From assembly GCF_014646755.1 (NCBI RefSeq), contig NZ_BMNW01000002.1:370035-434034 (forward strand): a stretch of 64,000 bases of DNA, written 5' to 3'. A model generated the notes under the pieces. The model saw only the letters and a list, made by a program, of their open reading frames with translations. It was not told where the DNA came from and searched no databases. The translations under genes and the position numbers were made by a program. This DNA comes from Pseudomonas asuensis (GTDB taxonomy: Bacteria; Pseudomonadota; Gammaproteobacteria; Pseudomonadales; Pseudomonadaceae). Shown here one piece after another: positions 8,984-17,163 of the stretch; the stretch's first letter is position 1; every line of letters begins with the position of its first letter.

Positions 8984-9589
8984 ATGACTGCCATTGCGCT
9001 ACAACAACCCATCGATACCCGCCTGTGCTTTAGCAAGCCACAGCCTGAAATCGGGTATTTCAGCCTACGCCCGCTTAATCTGCCAGACGATACGGCGCTG
9101 CTGCATGACTGGCTGACCCGCGACTATGCCCGGTTCTGGGGAATGCAGAATGCTACGTTGGCCGAGGTAGAAACCTTCTATAAAGACCTTATGGCATCGT
9201 CCTACGCCGATGCCTACCTAGGCCTGCATGATGGCAAGCCAGCGTTCCTGGTTGAGTGTTATATGCCACTGCATGACCCGGTGGGCCAACACTATGACGT
9301 GAAGCCCGGCGATCGCGGCATGCACTTTCTCGTCGCCCCCTGCAACAAGCCTGTTTCCGGTTTTACCCTCGCTGTGATGCGCACCATCATGGAATTCATT
9401 TTTAGCGATCCCTTTGCCCGCCGCGTGGTCGTCGAGCCGGACGTCCGCAACGACAAAATCCATGTGCTCAACAAGCGCGTCGGCTTCGAGTACGACCGCA
9501 TCATTCAACTGGGCGAAAAAACTGCCCACCTCGCTTTCTGCACCCGCGAACACTACGCCGCCAGCCTTGAAATGGAGAACCGCCCATGA
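8984..9589 (+). CDS. GNAT-type siderophore acyltransferase (DesC/AlcB/IucB family)
   Basis: 201 residues, one acetyltransferase domain of the siderophore-biosynthesis (Acyltransf_8) type. Features seen: YFSLRPLNLPDDTALLHDWL near the N-terminus, the FWGMQNATLAEVETFY segment, RRVVVEPDVRNDKIHVLNKR in the acyl-CoA binding half, and GFEYDRIIQLGEKTAHL at the end. It would transfer acetyl or succinyl from CoA to the N-hydroxydiamine. Succinyl would lead to desferrioxamine/bisucaberin-type macrocycles. Start ATG preceded by a GGGGG-type Shine-Dalgarno. Its stop overlaps the synthetase start (ATGA). Confidence 0.9.
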   Translation: MTAIALQQPIDTRLCFSKPQPEIGYFSLRPLNLPDDTALLHDWLTRDYARFWGMQNATLAEVETFYKDLMASSYADAYLGLHDGKPAFLVECYMPLHDPVGQHYDVKPGDRGMHFLVAPCNKPVSGFTLAVMRTIMEFIFSDPFARRVVVEPDVRNDKIHVLNKRVGFEYDRIIQLGEKTAHLAFCTREHYAASLEMENRP

Positions 9590-11406
9590 ACCAGATGATT
9601 ACCGCCCTGCCCGCTGCTACGCCCGGACACGCTGCACTGCATCTCACACCTGAACGCTGGAATAAGGTCAATCGGCTGCTTGTACGTAAAGCGCTGGCGG
9701 AATTCGCTCATGAAAAGCTCATTGAGCCGGTGCTGACTACATCCGGAAATGGCTGGGATCACTATCGCCTGGACAACGGACATACGACGCTGGAATACCG
9801 CTTTCGCGCTCGCAAGCTCGCGCTGGATCATTGGCTGATCGACACCGCCTCCATCGAGAAGACCAGGGATGGCCAGGCCGTACCGCTGGATGCGCTAGAG
9901 TTCATTATTGAATTCAAGGAGCACCTTGGTATTCAGGAAAGCATGATGCCGGTGTACCTGGACGAGATCAGTAGCACCTTATATGGCAGCGCCTACAAGC
10001 ATGCTAAGCCGGGGCTAACCGCCGAAGAGCTCACCCGTGCCGATTTTCAGGCTGTAGAAACAGGCATGATGGAAGGCCACCCCGGGTTCGTCGCAAATAA
10101 CGGTCGTATGGGCTTTGACGCCAATGATTACCGGGCCTATGCACCGGAAGCCGCCTCGCCCATCCAGCTGATCTGGCTGGCTGTGCGTAAGACCAAGGCA
10201 ACCTTCTCGTCACTGTCAGACCTGACCTATGAGCAGCTTCTAGAAGAGGAGCTTGGCACAGCGACAATTACCGATTTCACGGCCCAGCTTACCGAGCAAG
10301 GCCTGGATCCGGACGATTATCTCTTCATGCCTGCCCACCCGTGGCAGTGGTTCAACAAGCTTTCCATGGCGTTCTCAGCAGACGTTGCCAATCGGAATAT
10401 TGTCTGCCTGGGTTACGGAGAGGACAGCTATCTTGCACAGCAATCCATTCGCACCTTCTTCAACACCAGCCACCCTGAAAAGCGCTACGTGAAGACAGCC
10501 CTGTCCATTCTTAACATGGGCTTCATGCGGGGTCTGTCGCCCTACTACATGCTGGCGACTCCAGCCATTAACGAATGGCTGAAAGCGCTAATTGACAATG
10601 ATCCATTCCTGACGGAAAACGGCTTCAGCATCCTGCGCGAAGTCGCCGCGGTAGGCTATCGAAACCACTATTATGAAACAGCGCTGGTTAACGATACGCC
10701 CTATAAGAAAATGCTCTCTGCCCTCTGGCGCGAAAGCCCGGTCCCTCAGTTAAAATCGGGGCAGCGCCTGATGACGATGGCCTCGCTGCTGCATCTGGAC
10801 GCACAGGGCGAATCGCTTCTCACCGCGCTGATTGCCTCCTCCGGTGTTGACACGGACACGTGGCTACGCCGTTATCTCAATGCTTATCTCACCCCGCTGC
10901 TGCACTGCTTCTATGCTCATGATCTGGTTTACATGCCCCATGGCGAAAACCTGATCCTGGTGCTGGACAACAACGTACCGTCCCGGGCAATCATGAAGGA
11001 TATCGCGGAAGAAATTGCCGTATTGAATCCTGATGCCGAACTACCGGAAAAGATCAAGCGCCTGGCCGTCTCGGTGCCTGAGGAGCTTAAGATTCTGTCG
11101 CTCTTCACCGATGTGTTCGATTGTTTCTTCCGTTATATGAGCGCCATCCTGGTCGAGAAAGCCGACTACACCGAAGACCGTTTCTGGTCACTGGTAGCCG
11201 AGTGCGTCAGCACGTATCAGCAGAGCCAGCCTCAGTATGCCGAGAAGTTTGCCCGGTATGACCTGTTCGCACCTGAGTTCATCCGCTCCTGCCTGAACCG
11301 GCTGCAACTGGGTAATAACCAGCAAATGGTCAACTTGGCAGATCCGGCCGGAAACTTGAAGCTTGCCGGAACACTGATCAACCCCATCGCACCCTTCAAG
11401 CGATAA
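9586..11406 (+). CDS. NRPS-independent siderophore synthetase, IucA/IucC family (DesD/AlcC-like)
   Basis: 606 residues, the normal length for a type C NIS synthetase. ATP-binding signatures visible: EGHPG at 163-167 followed by NNGRMGF, HPWQW at 251-255, KTALSILNMGFMRGLSP from 303, and HGENLILVLDNN near residue 445. The enzyme adenylates a carboxylate and couples it to the amine of another hydroxamate unit, giving oligomers and rings such as nocardamine or bisucaberin. As the only synthetase in the operon it fits self-condensation of one building block, not citrate-based siderophores, which need a second one. No receptor or reductase gene follows; a hairpin ends the operon. Confidence 0.92.
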   Translation: MNQMITALPAATPGHAALHLTPERWNKVNRLLVRKALAEFAHEKLIEPVLTTSGNGWDHYRLDNGHTTLEYRFRARKLALDHWLIDTASIEKTRDGQAVPLDALEFIIEFKEHLGIQESMMPVYLDEISSTLYGSAYKHAKPGLTAEELTRADFQAVETGMMEGHPGFVANNGRMGFDANDYRAYAPEAASPIQLIWLAVRKTKATFSSLSDLTYEQLLEEELGTATITDFTAQLTEQGLDPDDYLFMPAHPWQWFNKLSMAFSADVANRNIVCLGYGEDSYLAQQSIRTFFNTSHPEKRYVKTALSILNMGFMRGLSPYYMLATPAINEWLKALIDNDPFLTENGFSILREVAAVGYRNHYYETALVNDTPYKKMLSALWRESPVPQLKSGQRLMTMASLLHLDAQGESLLTALIASSGVDTDTWLRRYLNAYLTPLLHCFYAHDLVYMPHGENLILVLDNNVPSRAIMKDIAEEIAVLNPDAELPEKIKRLAVSVPEELKILSLFTDVFDCFFRYMSAILVEKADYTEDRFWSLVAECVSTYQQSQPQYAEKFARYDLFAPEFIRSCLNRLQLGNNQQMVNLADPAGNLKLAGTLINPIAPFKR

Positions 11407-11420
11407 CGTAAGCAATACCT

Positions 11421-11444
11421 GATCCGGCTGCAGTCAGCCGGATC
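11421..11444 (+). terminator. Hairpin at end of siderophore operon
   Basis: Perfect 10-bp inverted repeat GATCCGGCTG-CAGT-CAGCCGGATC beginning 14 bases after the synthetase stop. The stem is strong but no T-run follows, so it may act as a 3'-end stabiliser or a Rho-assisted terminator. Confidence 0.6.
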
Positions 11445-11454
11445 GCTCACACAG

Positions 11455-11640
11455 GATCAATTGAGTACCAGGCTCTGTACGAAAAGCCTTCGAGCGAAGG
11501 TCAAGCGAGGCAAAAATTGGTAAGGAAGCGCTCGGCGCTACGCCAGGCTGTAATGCCTTCAGCTCCATAGAAGTACAAGCAGCTGCATTGTCAGTGTCAG
11601 GCTTAAAACGGCCCACCCCTCGCCTTTAAAGTGTGTTGTG
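11455..11640. other. Possible insertion-sequence remnant
   Basis: The stretch starting ACCAGGCTCTGTACGAAAAG looks like the terminal part of an insertion sequence. On the minus strand it reads LDLRSKAFRTEPGTQ, a kind of junk tail often seen at transposase ends. There is no transposase frame, no second end and no target duplication that I could find. Low confidence, from pattern memory only. Confidence 0.22.
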
Positions 11641-11758
11641 TTAATTGGATCAAGTAAGTTCTTGCAGTGCGCTCGTCTTTCACTAAGACGGAGTGCCATA
11701 AAATCTGAGAAAATGGGCGATTGCGCTTGAAGCGTCTCTCATATGGGCTGGCAAGGCT

Positions 11759-12172
11759 ATGAACAGTGTTATTGAAAAGCCTGAAGCTTTGCTTGAAGGC
11801 CATTGGCTTGTCTTGATTGAAGATGACCCGCTTCTACAAAGTATCCTGTCGGGCTTCGTAGAGGAATTAGGCGGTCGTGTCAGCACTTTCGAGACCGCTG
11901 ACGATGCACTGGTCCACATGCTGAGCGCTGGTGAAAAGCCCTCCCTGATAGTGACCGATCATTTGGTTCCCGGGCAGATTAAAGGTGCTGAACTGGCAAC
12001 TATGGTGGGCACGCGCTGGCCAGGCATGTCGGTTATCGTTACCACTGGACATGATCTGGAAAGCATTCCTCAACTTCTCGACGGCATGCTTTATCTACAG
12101 AAGCCGTGGGATCTTGGCGAGATGAAAAAAGCCATTATTCAGATGCTGAAAAAGGCACCCATCAGCCTTTGA
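11759..12172 (+). CDS. Single-domain response regulator (receiver)
   Basis: 137 residues made up of one CheY-like receiver. Acidic pocket E21-D22-D23 (LIEDDPLL), phosphoacceptor D67 in IVTDHLVPG, switch Thr T95/T96 in VIVTTGHD, and conserved K115 in LQKPW. There is no output domain, so it must act by protein contact or as a phosphate shuttle. No kinase gene is adjacent; the HWE kinase 5 kb away has its own receiver gene. The first 13 residues before the receiver fold are extra. An earlier or later start is possible, since no strong Shine-Dalgarno is seen. Confidence 0.85.
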   Translation: MNSVIEKPEALLEGHWLVLIEDDPLLQSILSGFVEELGGRVSTFETADDALVHMLSAGEKPSLIVTDHLVPGQIKGAELATMVGTRWPGMSVIVTTGHDLESIPQLLDGMLYLQKPWDLGEMKKAIIQMLKKAPISL

Positions 12173-12584
12173 CGCTCGCCCTTATGCTCCCTGTAGTGAA
12201 TGATATAATCTGCTGCCTTATCACTCGTCTTGACCGTTCATAGCGGACAGCAGGCCTTGCGCCCCTCAGGCTACTTAGCCAGAAGATCAGACTTCCCTAC
12301 AGGTCATGGCCTCCACCTCGGCAGCCGAAATGCCCGCACCAGTGTAGACAAGCCACTGGGCATCCAGTTATTGGCCTGACTCGCGAGCTAAAAGGCTCTT
12401 CCAGCATCATGTCGTCCGCTAAACCGTAGGGGTCGGTAGCAGGCCACTTCGCATACCAGACAACCTCTAAAGTCCTGAGCGTTAGCGTTTCATATCGCCA
12501 CAGGCCACATGCTCTTATTACTCTAATAACCCGTGCGCCTGCCTTTTTCTGCCCGTTGCGAATCCCTTTTCCAGGAGCGTGATC
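12173..12584. other. Intergenic region without recognised gene
   Basis: About 410 bases. A TATAAT lies at 12204-12209, but the nearest TTGACG (12169-12174) is 29 bases away, too far for one promoter. No credible reading frame, tRNA or clear terminator was seen. Confidence 0.5.
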
Positions 12585-13934
12585 ATGACTCAGGCAGCAC
12601 CCGTTTCCGTCGACAGTCGCACACTACGAAAAGTCATTACCGCCGCCTCTATTGGTAATTTCGTCGAGTGGTTCGACTTTGCCGTCTATGGCTTTCTCGC
12701 AACGATTATTGCCGAGCAGTTCTTCCCTAGTGGCGATGCGAAAGTGGCCCTGCTCAAGACTTTTGCCGTGTTCGCAGTGGCTTTTGCCTTTCGACCGCTG
12801 GGTGGCATTGTCTTTGGCATGCTGGGTGATCGCATCGGCCGCAAGAAAATACTCGCCCTGACGATTCTGATGATGGCAGGTGCAACAACGCTGATCGGTC
12901 TGCTACCTACCTATGCGGCTATCGGTGTAGTGGCTCCGCTCCTGTTAACCCTTATCCGATGCGTTCAAGGGTTTTCGGCTGGAGGCGAGTATGCGGGCGC
13001 CTGCGCGTATGTCATGGAACATGCGCCCCACAGTAAGCGCGCGACCTATGGAAGCTTTATCCCGGTCTCGACATTTTCGGCCTTTGCCTGCGCGGCCGTA
13101 TTGGCCTATGCCCTGGATGCGACACTTACCAAAGAGGCCATGGCCAACTGGGGCTGGCGTATCCCCTTTCTTATTGCAGCACCACTGGGCATCGTTGGGC
13201 TGTACTTGAGAATACGGCTAGGAGAGACACCGGCCTTTCAATCTATAGAAGCGGATAACGAGGTCACACACGCCCCATTGCGCGAAACGTTAAAATCCCA
13301 TGGTGGCACTATTTGTCGGCTGGGCGCGTTCATCTCCGTCACCGCGCTGTCCTTCTACATGTTCACAACGTACTTTGCGACCTACCTTCAAGTAGCAGGC
13401 GGGCTTGACCGGGCTTCGGCGCTCCTGGTTACTGTGATTGCCCTGTTATTTGCCGCCGTACTCTGCCCTTTTGCCGGGCGTTTTTCAGACCTGGTTGGAC
13501 GCAAAGCCACGATTTTCACGACCTGCACGCTACTAATCATTGTGGTCTATCCCTCATTCTGGATGGCAAGCTCAGGCAACATGATGCTTTCGGTTATGGG
13601 CGTGCTGCTCCTGGCCATTGGCGCTGTACTGTCTGGCGTGGTAACCGCTGCGCTGTTATCTGAAGTCTTTCCTACCCGAACGCGCTATACCGCATCGGCT
13701 ATTACTTACAACATGGCTTACACAATCTTTGGCGGCACCGCACCTCTCGTAGCTACTTACTTGATTGGGCAGACAGGCAGTAACCTGGCGCCAGCCTTCT
13801 ATCTCATCGCGATATCAGTGCTGGGCCTGATTGGCGGAATGCTGCTACCGGAGACATCAAAGGTGGCATTGGACAAGGTTACCGTCCAGGCACCCAAGGC
13901 AAAGCCAGCTCCCTTGACGGGCATAACGACATAA
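12585..13934 (+). CDS. MFS transporter, metabolite:H+ symporter (MHS/ProP/KgtP-like)
   Basis: 449 residues, 12 membrane helices. The N-terminal signature ASIGNFVEWFDFAVYGFLA and the loop GMLGDRIGRKK mark the MHS subfamily (ProP, KgtP, ShiA, citrate and alpha-ketoglutarate permeases). It would import a carboxylate or a compatible solute with protons. The frame opens at a GTG at 12579, but AGGAG at 12573-12577 is spaced 7 bases from ATG 12585, which is taken as the start. The substrate cannot be assigned. Monocistronic. Confidence 0.88.
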   Translation: MTQAAPVSVDSRTLRKVITAASIGNFVEWFDFAVYGFLATIIAEQFFPSGDAKVALLKTFAVFAVAFAFRPLGGIVFGMLGDRIGRKKILALTILMMAGATTLIGLLPTYAAIGVVAPLLLTLIRCVQGFSAGGEYAGACAYVMEHAPHSKRATYGSFIPVSTFSAFACAAVLAYALDATLTKEAMANWGWRIPFLIAAPLGIVGLYLRIRLGETPAFQSIEADNEVTHAPLRETLKSHGGTICRLGAFISVTALSFYMFTTYFATYLQVAGGLDRASALLVTVIALLFAAVLCPFAGRFSDLVGRKATIFTTCTLLIIVVYPSFWMASSGNMMLSVMGVLLLAIGAVLSGVVTAALLSEVFPTRTRYTASAITYNMAYTIFGGTAPLVATYLIGQTGSNLAPAFYLIAISVLGLIGGMLLPETSKVALDKVTVQAPKAKPAPLTGITT

Positions 13935-14060
13935 TGGGGTTAAATCGCAGCCTGTCTCTAGCCTGAACGTTTGTCAGCCTTTGTAACCTTCGGGGAACAG
14001 GACGTCTCGCTGAGGAGTCACCTTTAGATACCGATTGGTTCTATATGGAGATGACACACG

Positions 14061-14921
14061 ATGAAAGCCCTGCATGAACCGTTAATGGCCACACGTAAGT
14101 CCCAGCAGTCACTGGATGAGCCCAACGTACAGGGAACTGAACGTACCCTGTCACTGGTAGGCGGTGGTTTACTCCTGGCAGGCGGTCTGCGCCGCGGCGG
14201 CATTCTGGGGTTGGCACAAATGGCATTAGGTGCGCTGGTCACAGCGCGTGGCGTTACCGGTCGTTGCAAGGCCAAGGCAGCACTTACGCCTACACCCTAC
14301 GAATCGCTCTTGCAGGAAGAGTACGGCTGGACCAACGCCGAAGCGATTGCGCGCACAATTACCATCGGCAAACCTCGTTCAGAAGTGTATGACTTCGTTC
14401 GGAGCATCGAGAATCTACCCCTGTTCATGCGGCGCCTGGAGCGTGTCCAGCAAATGGACGCCACTCACTATCATTGGGTCGCGGTAGGACCTCAGAACCG
14501 GACAGTGGAATGGAATGCCTTTATCGAGGAGGACCTCCCTCAGGAACGCATTGTCTGGAGTACTGAATCCACAGCCTATCTTCAGCATAAGGCGACCCTT
14601 ACATTCAAGGACGCTCCCAATGGCATGGGAACCGAGCTGCAAGTAGTGTTGGCGTGTGAGCCTCCTGCTGGCCGCGTGGGCTACGCTGCTGCCAGCCTGA
14701 TCAGCCAATTCTCGGGACGCGAATTGAATCTGGACCTGCGTCGCCTGAAACAATTGCTGGAAACCGGCGAGATTACCAATAACCTGATGAGAACAGGTAT
14801 GGCCGAGCGCGTACCAGCCAGTCAAGTATCAGACGTGATGCCGCTGGAAGGCGAAGTCATTAGCGAGCCGCGTACTGTGGCGCCGCGTACCGATGGGACT
14901 CAAGCTGGAGGTGCCTACTAA
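14061..14921 (+). CDS. SRPBCC (polyketide cyclase/dehydrase-like) protein with membrane N-terminus
   Basis: 286 residues. Residues about 25-75 form two short hydrophobic hairpin segments (SLVGGGLLLAGGL and GLAQMALGALVTARG), as in DUF2892-like proteins. Residues about 95-240 are a START/SRPBCC domain (ARTITIGKPRSEVYDFVRSI, then FMRRLERVQQMDATHYHWVA). Such domains bind hydrophobic ligands; the function is unknown. The stop shares a base with the next start (TAATG), so it is translationally coupled to the Zn dehydrogenase. In other proteobacteria the same pairing with FDH-like dehydrogenases occurs among stress-induced genes, from memory. Confidence 0.85.
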   Translation: MKALHEPLMATRKSQQSLDEPNVQGTERTLSLVGGGLLLAGGLRRGGILGLAQMALGALVTARGVTGRCKAKAALTPTPYESLLQEEYGWTNAEAIARTITIGKPRSEVYDFVRSIENLPLFMRRLERVQQMDATHYHWVAVGPQNRTVEWNAFIEEDLPQERIVWSTESTAYLQHKATLTFKDAPNGMGTELQVVLACEPPAGRVGYAAASLISQFSGRELNLDLRRLKQLLETGEITNNLMRTGMAERVPASQVSDVMPLEGEVISEPRTVAPRTDGTQAGGAY

Positions 14922-16090
14922 TGCGCGCACTTACTTGGCAAGCCCCTAATGTTCTGCAAGTAGAAACCGTACCGGATCCGGAAATCGTCAATCCAAGAGA
15001 CGTTATTCTCCGTGTCACCATGTCTTCAGTCTGCGGCTCCGACCTTCACCTGTTAGGCGGTTATGTGCCCGCCATGAAGCCGGGTGACATTATTGGCCAT
15101 GAGTTCATGGGTGAGATTGTCGAAGTGGGCTCGGGTATTACCAACTTCAAGAAAGGCGACCGCGTTGTCACCATCTCTATTATAGGATGTGGTAATTGCG
15201 AGCATTGCCAGCGCAGTGATTTTTCCTGCTGCGACAACTCCAACCCAAATCCGGAAGCAACGGATTTAGCCTATGGCCAGCCCTGCTGCGGCATTATTGG
15301 CTACAGCCACGCCTTTGGCGGGTATGCCGGAAGCCATGCAACCTACATTCGCGTCCCCTTTGCTGACGTCAACCTGTTCAAGGTCCCGGACGGCGTAACC
15401 AACGAGCAGGCGGTTTTTGTCTCGGATGCTGCCCCAACGGGTTATTTTGCGGCGGATAATGCGGATATCCAGCGAGGCGATACCGTTGCGGTCTGGGGTT
15501 GCGGTGGTGTTGGCCAGATGGCTATCCGTATTGCGTATTTGATGGGCGCCGAGCGAGTTATTGCCATTGACCGTTTTGCGTCCCGCCTTGAGTTGGCCGA
15601 GAAAAAAGCCGGTGCAATCACCATCAACTATGAAACAACCAACGTTCACGAAGCGCTGCTGGAACTGACCGGGGGACGCGGCCCGGATCGCTGCATTGAC
15701 TGCGTTGGAATGGAAGCTCATGGTACTGAGCTGGATTACGTATACGACAAGACCAAGCAGATGATGCACCTTCACACAGAGCGCGGGACAGTCCTTCGGC
15801 AGGCAATCAGGGCGTGCCGTAAAGGCGGTACGGTGTCGGTTGTAGGGGTATATGGCGGTCTGCTGGACAAATTCCCCATGGGCGCCATTGTCAACAAAGC
15901 GCTTACTGTGCGCTCCGGTCAGCAGCCAGGGCAGCGGTATGCCAACAAGCTGTTCGAGCATATTCAGAAAGGTGAGCTTGACCCTTCCTACCTGCTGACG
16001 CACCCGATGAGCCTGGAAGACTCACCACGCGGCTATGCGATGTTCAAGGAGAAAACCGAGGACTGCATGCGCGCAGTATTCATGCCGTAA
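14921..16090 (+). CDS. Zinc-dependent alcohol dehydrogenase, formaldehyde-dehydrogenase-like
   Basis: 389 residues, medium-chain dehydrogenase. Catalytic zinc ligands C38 (SSVCGSD) and H60-E61 (GHEF). A structural zinc site is formed by C90, C93, C96 and C104 (CxxCxxCx7C). The Rossmann motif VWGCGGVGQM is followed by AERVIAIDR, where the Asp predicts NAD preference. It resembles the glutathione-independent formaldehyde dehydrogenase-like group common in soil bacteria. Middle gene of a tight three-gene operon between the SRPBCC gene (1-base overlap) and the sulfite-oxidase-like gene (14-base gap). The natural alcohol or aldehyde is not known. Confidence 0.9.
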   Translation: MRALTWQAPNVLQVETVPDPEIVNPRDVILRVTMSSVCGSDLHLLGGYVPAMKPGDIIGHEFMGEIVEVGSGITNFKKGDRVVTISIIGCGNCEHCQRSDFSCCDNSNPNPEATDLAYGQPCCGIIGYSHAFGGYAGSHATYIRVPFADVNLFKVPDGVTNEQAVFVSDAAPTGYFAADNADIQRGDTVAVWGCGGVGQMAIRIAYLMGAERVIAIDRFASRLELAEKKAGAITINYETTNVHEALLELTGGRGPDRCIDCVGMEAHGTELDYVYDKTKQMMHLHTERGTVLRQAIRACRKGGTVSVVGVYGGLLDKFPMGAIVNKALTVRSGQQPGQRYANKLFEHIQKGELDPSYLLTHPMSLEDSPRGYAMFKEKTEDCMRAVFMP

Positions 16091-16104
16091 CCAAGGAGTC
16101 GTGC

Positions 16105-16779
16105 GTGAGCGACGATAAGGACCGCCAACCACCAGACCCTTCCAAGCTGACCCAGTCAAAAGAGCGCTGGGTCAGTGAAGGTCGTTACCTGACTGGCCGT
16201 ATTTCAAGGCCTTCAGAAGAGCGCTTGCCGCCCGGCCAGCATTTGGTCAAAAACTGGCCGATTCTTGATTTAGGCGTGAGGCCGGCAGTATCCAAGGAGC
16301 GCTGGCAGCTCAATGTTATTGGCGCTGTGAAAAACCCGCAGAGCTGGAACTGGGACACCTTCATGGCACAGCCCCAATCCCGGCTCGTTAGCGACATTCA
16401 CTGTGTAACCAGCTGGTCCCGCTACGACAATCAATGGCAGGGTGTTACAACCCAGGATCTACTAGATAGCGTGCAACCGCACCCAGATGCTCGCTTTGTA
16501 CTGCTCTACTCCAATGATGGGTATACCACCAACCTGACGCTGGATGATTTTGCAGCACAAGGTGCCTTGCTTGCTCACTCCTGGGAGGGTAACCCCCTTT
16601 CAACTGAGCACGGCGGACCCGTACGCCTGATTGTGCCTCACCTGTACTTCTGGAAAAGCGCCAAGTGGATTCGACGAATCCAGTTTCGGGTCAGCGATGT
16701 ACCGGGTTACTGGGAGGAACGTGGTTATCACAACCGCGGTGACCCCTGGCAGGAAGAGCGCTACTCAGAGGACGAGTGA
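16105..16779 (+). CDS. Molybdopterin-dependent sulfite-oxidase-fold oxidoreductase, cytosolic
   Basis: 224 residues, SUOX/YedY-type Mo domain. C100 in DIHCVTSWS is the expected cysteine ligand of molybdenum, and the C-terminal part GGPVRLIVPHLYFWKSAKW is typical of the fold. Unlike YedY/MsrP there is no twin-arginine signal, and there is no heme or C-terminal dimer domain, so it is a minimal cytosolic version. GTG start with AAGGAG 6 bases upstream. The electron partner is unknown; the dehydrogenase in the same operon is a possibility but unproven. Confidence 0.88.
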   Translation: MSDDKDRQPPDPSKLTQSKERWVSEGRYLTGRISRPSEERLPPGQHLVKNWPILDLGVRPAVSKERWQLNVIGAVKNPQSWNWDTFMAQPQSRLVSDIHCVTSWSRYDNQWQGVTTQDLLDSVQPHPDARFVLLYSNDGYTTNLTLDDFAAQGALLAHSWEGNPLSTEHGGPVRLIVPHLYFWKSAKWIRRIQFRVSDVPGYWEERGYHNRGDPWQEERYSEDE

Positions 16780-16799
16780 TGCCCGTAGCATCGCTCGCC

Positions 16800-16815
16800 T
16801 TTCCCATCAGGGAAA
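16800..16815. terminator. Weak bidirectional hairpin between convergent genes
   Basis: TTTCCC-ATCA-GGGAAA lies at the meeting point of the oxidoreductase operon and the minus-strand receiver gene, overlapping the stop codon of the latter. The stem is short, so confidence is low. Confidence 0.35.
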
Positions 16816-17163
16816 ATTAGCGTGTAGTGCTTTTTCCAGATCGTCCGGCTTGAATGGCTTTGCCAGGACGGGTCGATTCTTCCACTCGTCCGGCAGCCCA
16901 TAAGCGCCGTAGCCCGTGGAAAACATAAAGGGAATATCGCGCGCTGCCAGCTGTTCGGCAATCGGAAAGATTTCACGCCCGCCTACATTCACATCCAGAA
17001 TGGCCAGATCAAAGCTTCCGGAACTGGCCAATCGCATGCCTTCATCAAAATCAGCGGCGCTGCCCGCTACGTCATAGCCAAACTCATCCAGGATATCTTC
17101 AAGCAGCATGGCGATGAGTGTTTCGTCTTCGACGAGCAGGACACGCTTACGGGTAGTGGTCAA
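16807..17163 (-). CDS. Single-domain response regulator of FAT-GUY type
   Basis: 118 residues, one receiver domain with no output. Acidic pocket E12-D13 (LLVEDETL), phosphoacceptor D57 in LAILDVNVGG, and K102 in LAKPFKP. In place of the usual switch region it has IPFMFSTGYGAYGLP, close to the FATGUY signature of single-domain regulators that work with HWE kinases in the alphaproteobacterial general stress response. The start is TTG 17163, overlapping the kinase stop as TTGA with GGAAG just upstream. A frame beginning further upstream would lie inside the kinase gene. It is almost surely the partner of that kinase. Confidence 0.87.
   Translation of the reverse strand: MTTTRKRVLLVEDETLIAMLLEDILDEFGYDVAGSAADFDEGMRLASSGSFDLAILDVNVGGREIFPIAEQLAARDIPFMFSTGYGAYGLPDEWKNRPVLAKPFKPDDLEKALHANFP

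Noticed and set aside
12169-12209. TTGACG and TATAAT as a promoter
   Set aside because: Spacer of 29 bases is far too long.
15266-16003. 245-codon frame on the minus strand
   Set aside because: Exactly antisense to the Zn dehydrogenase, whose zinc and cofactor motifs are intact; no ribosome-binding site.
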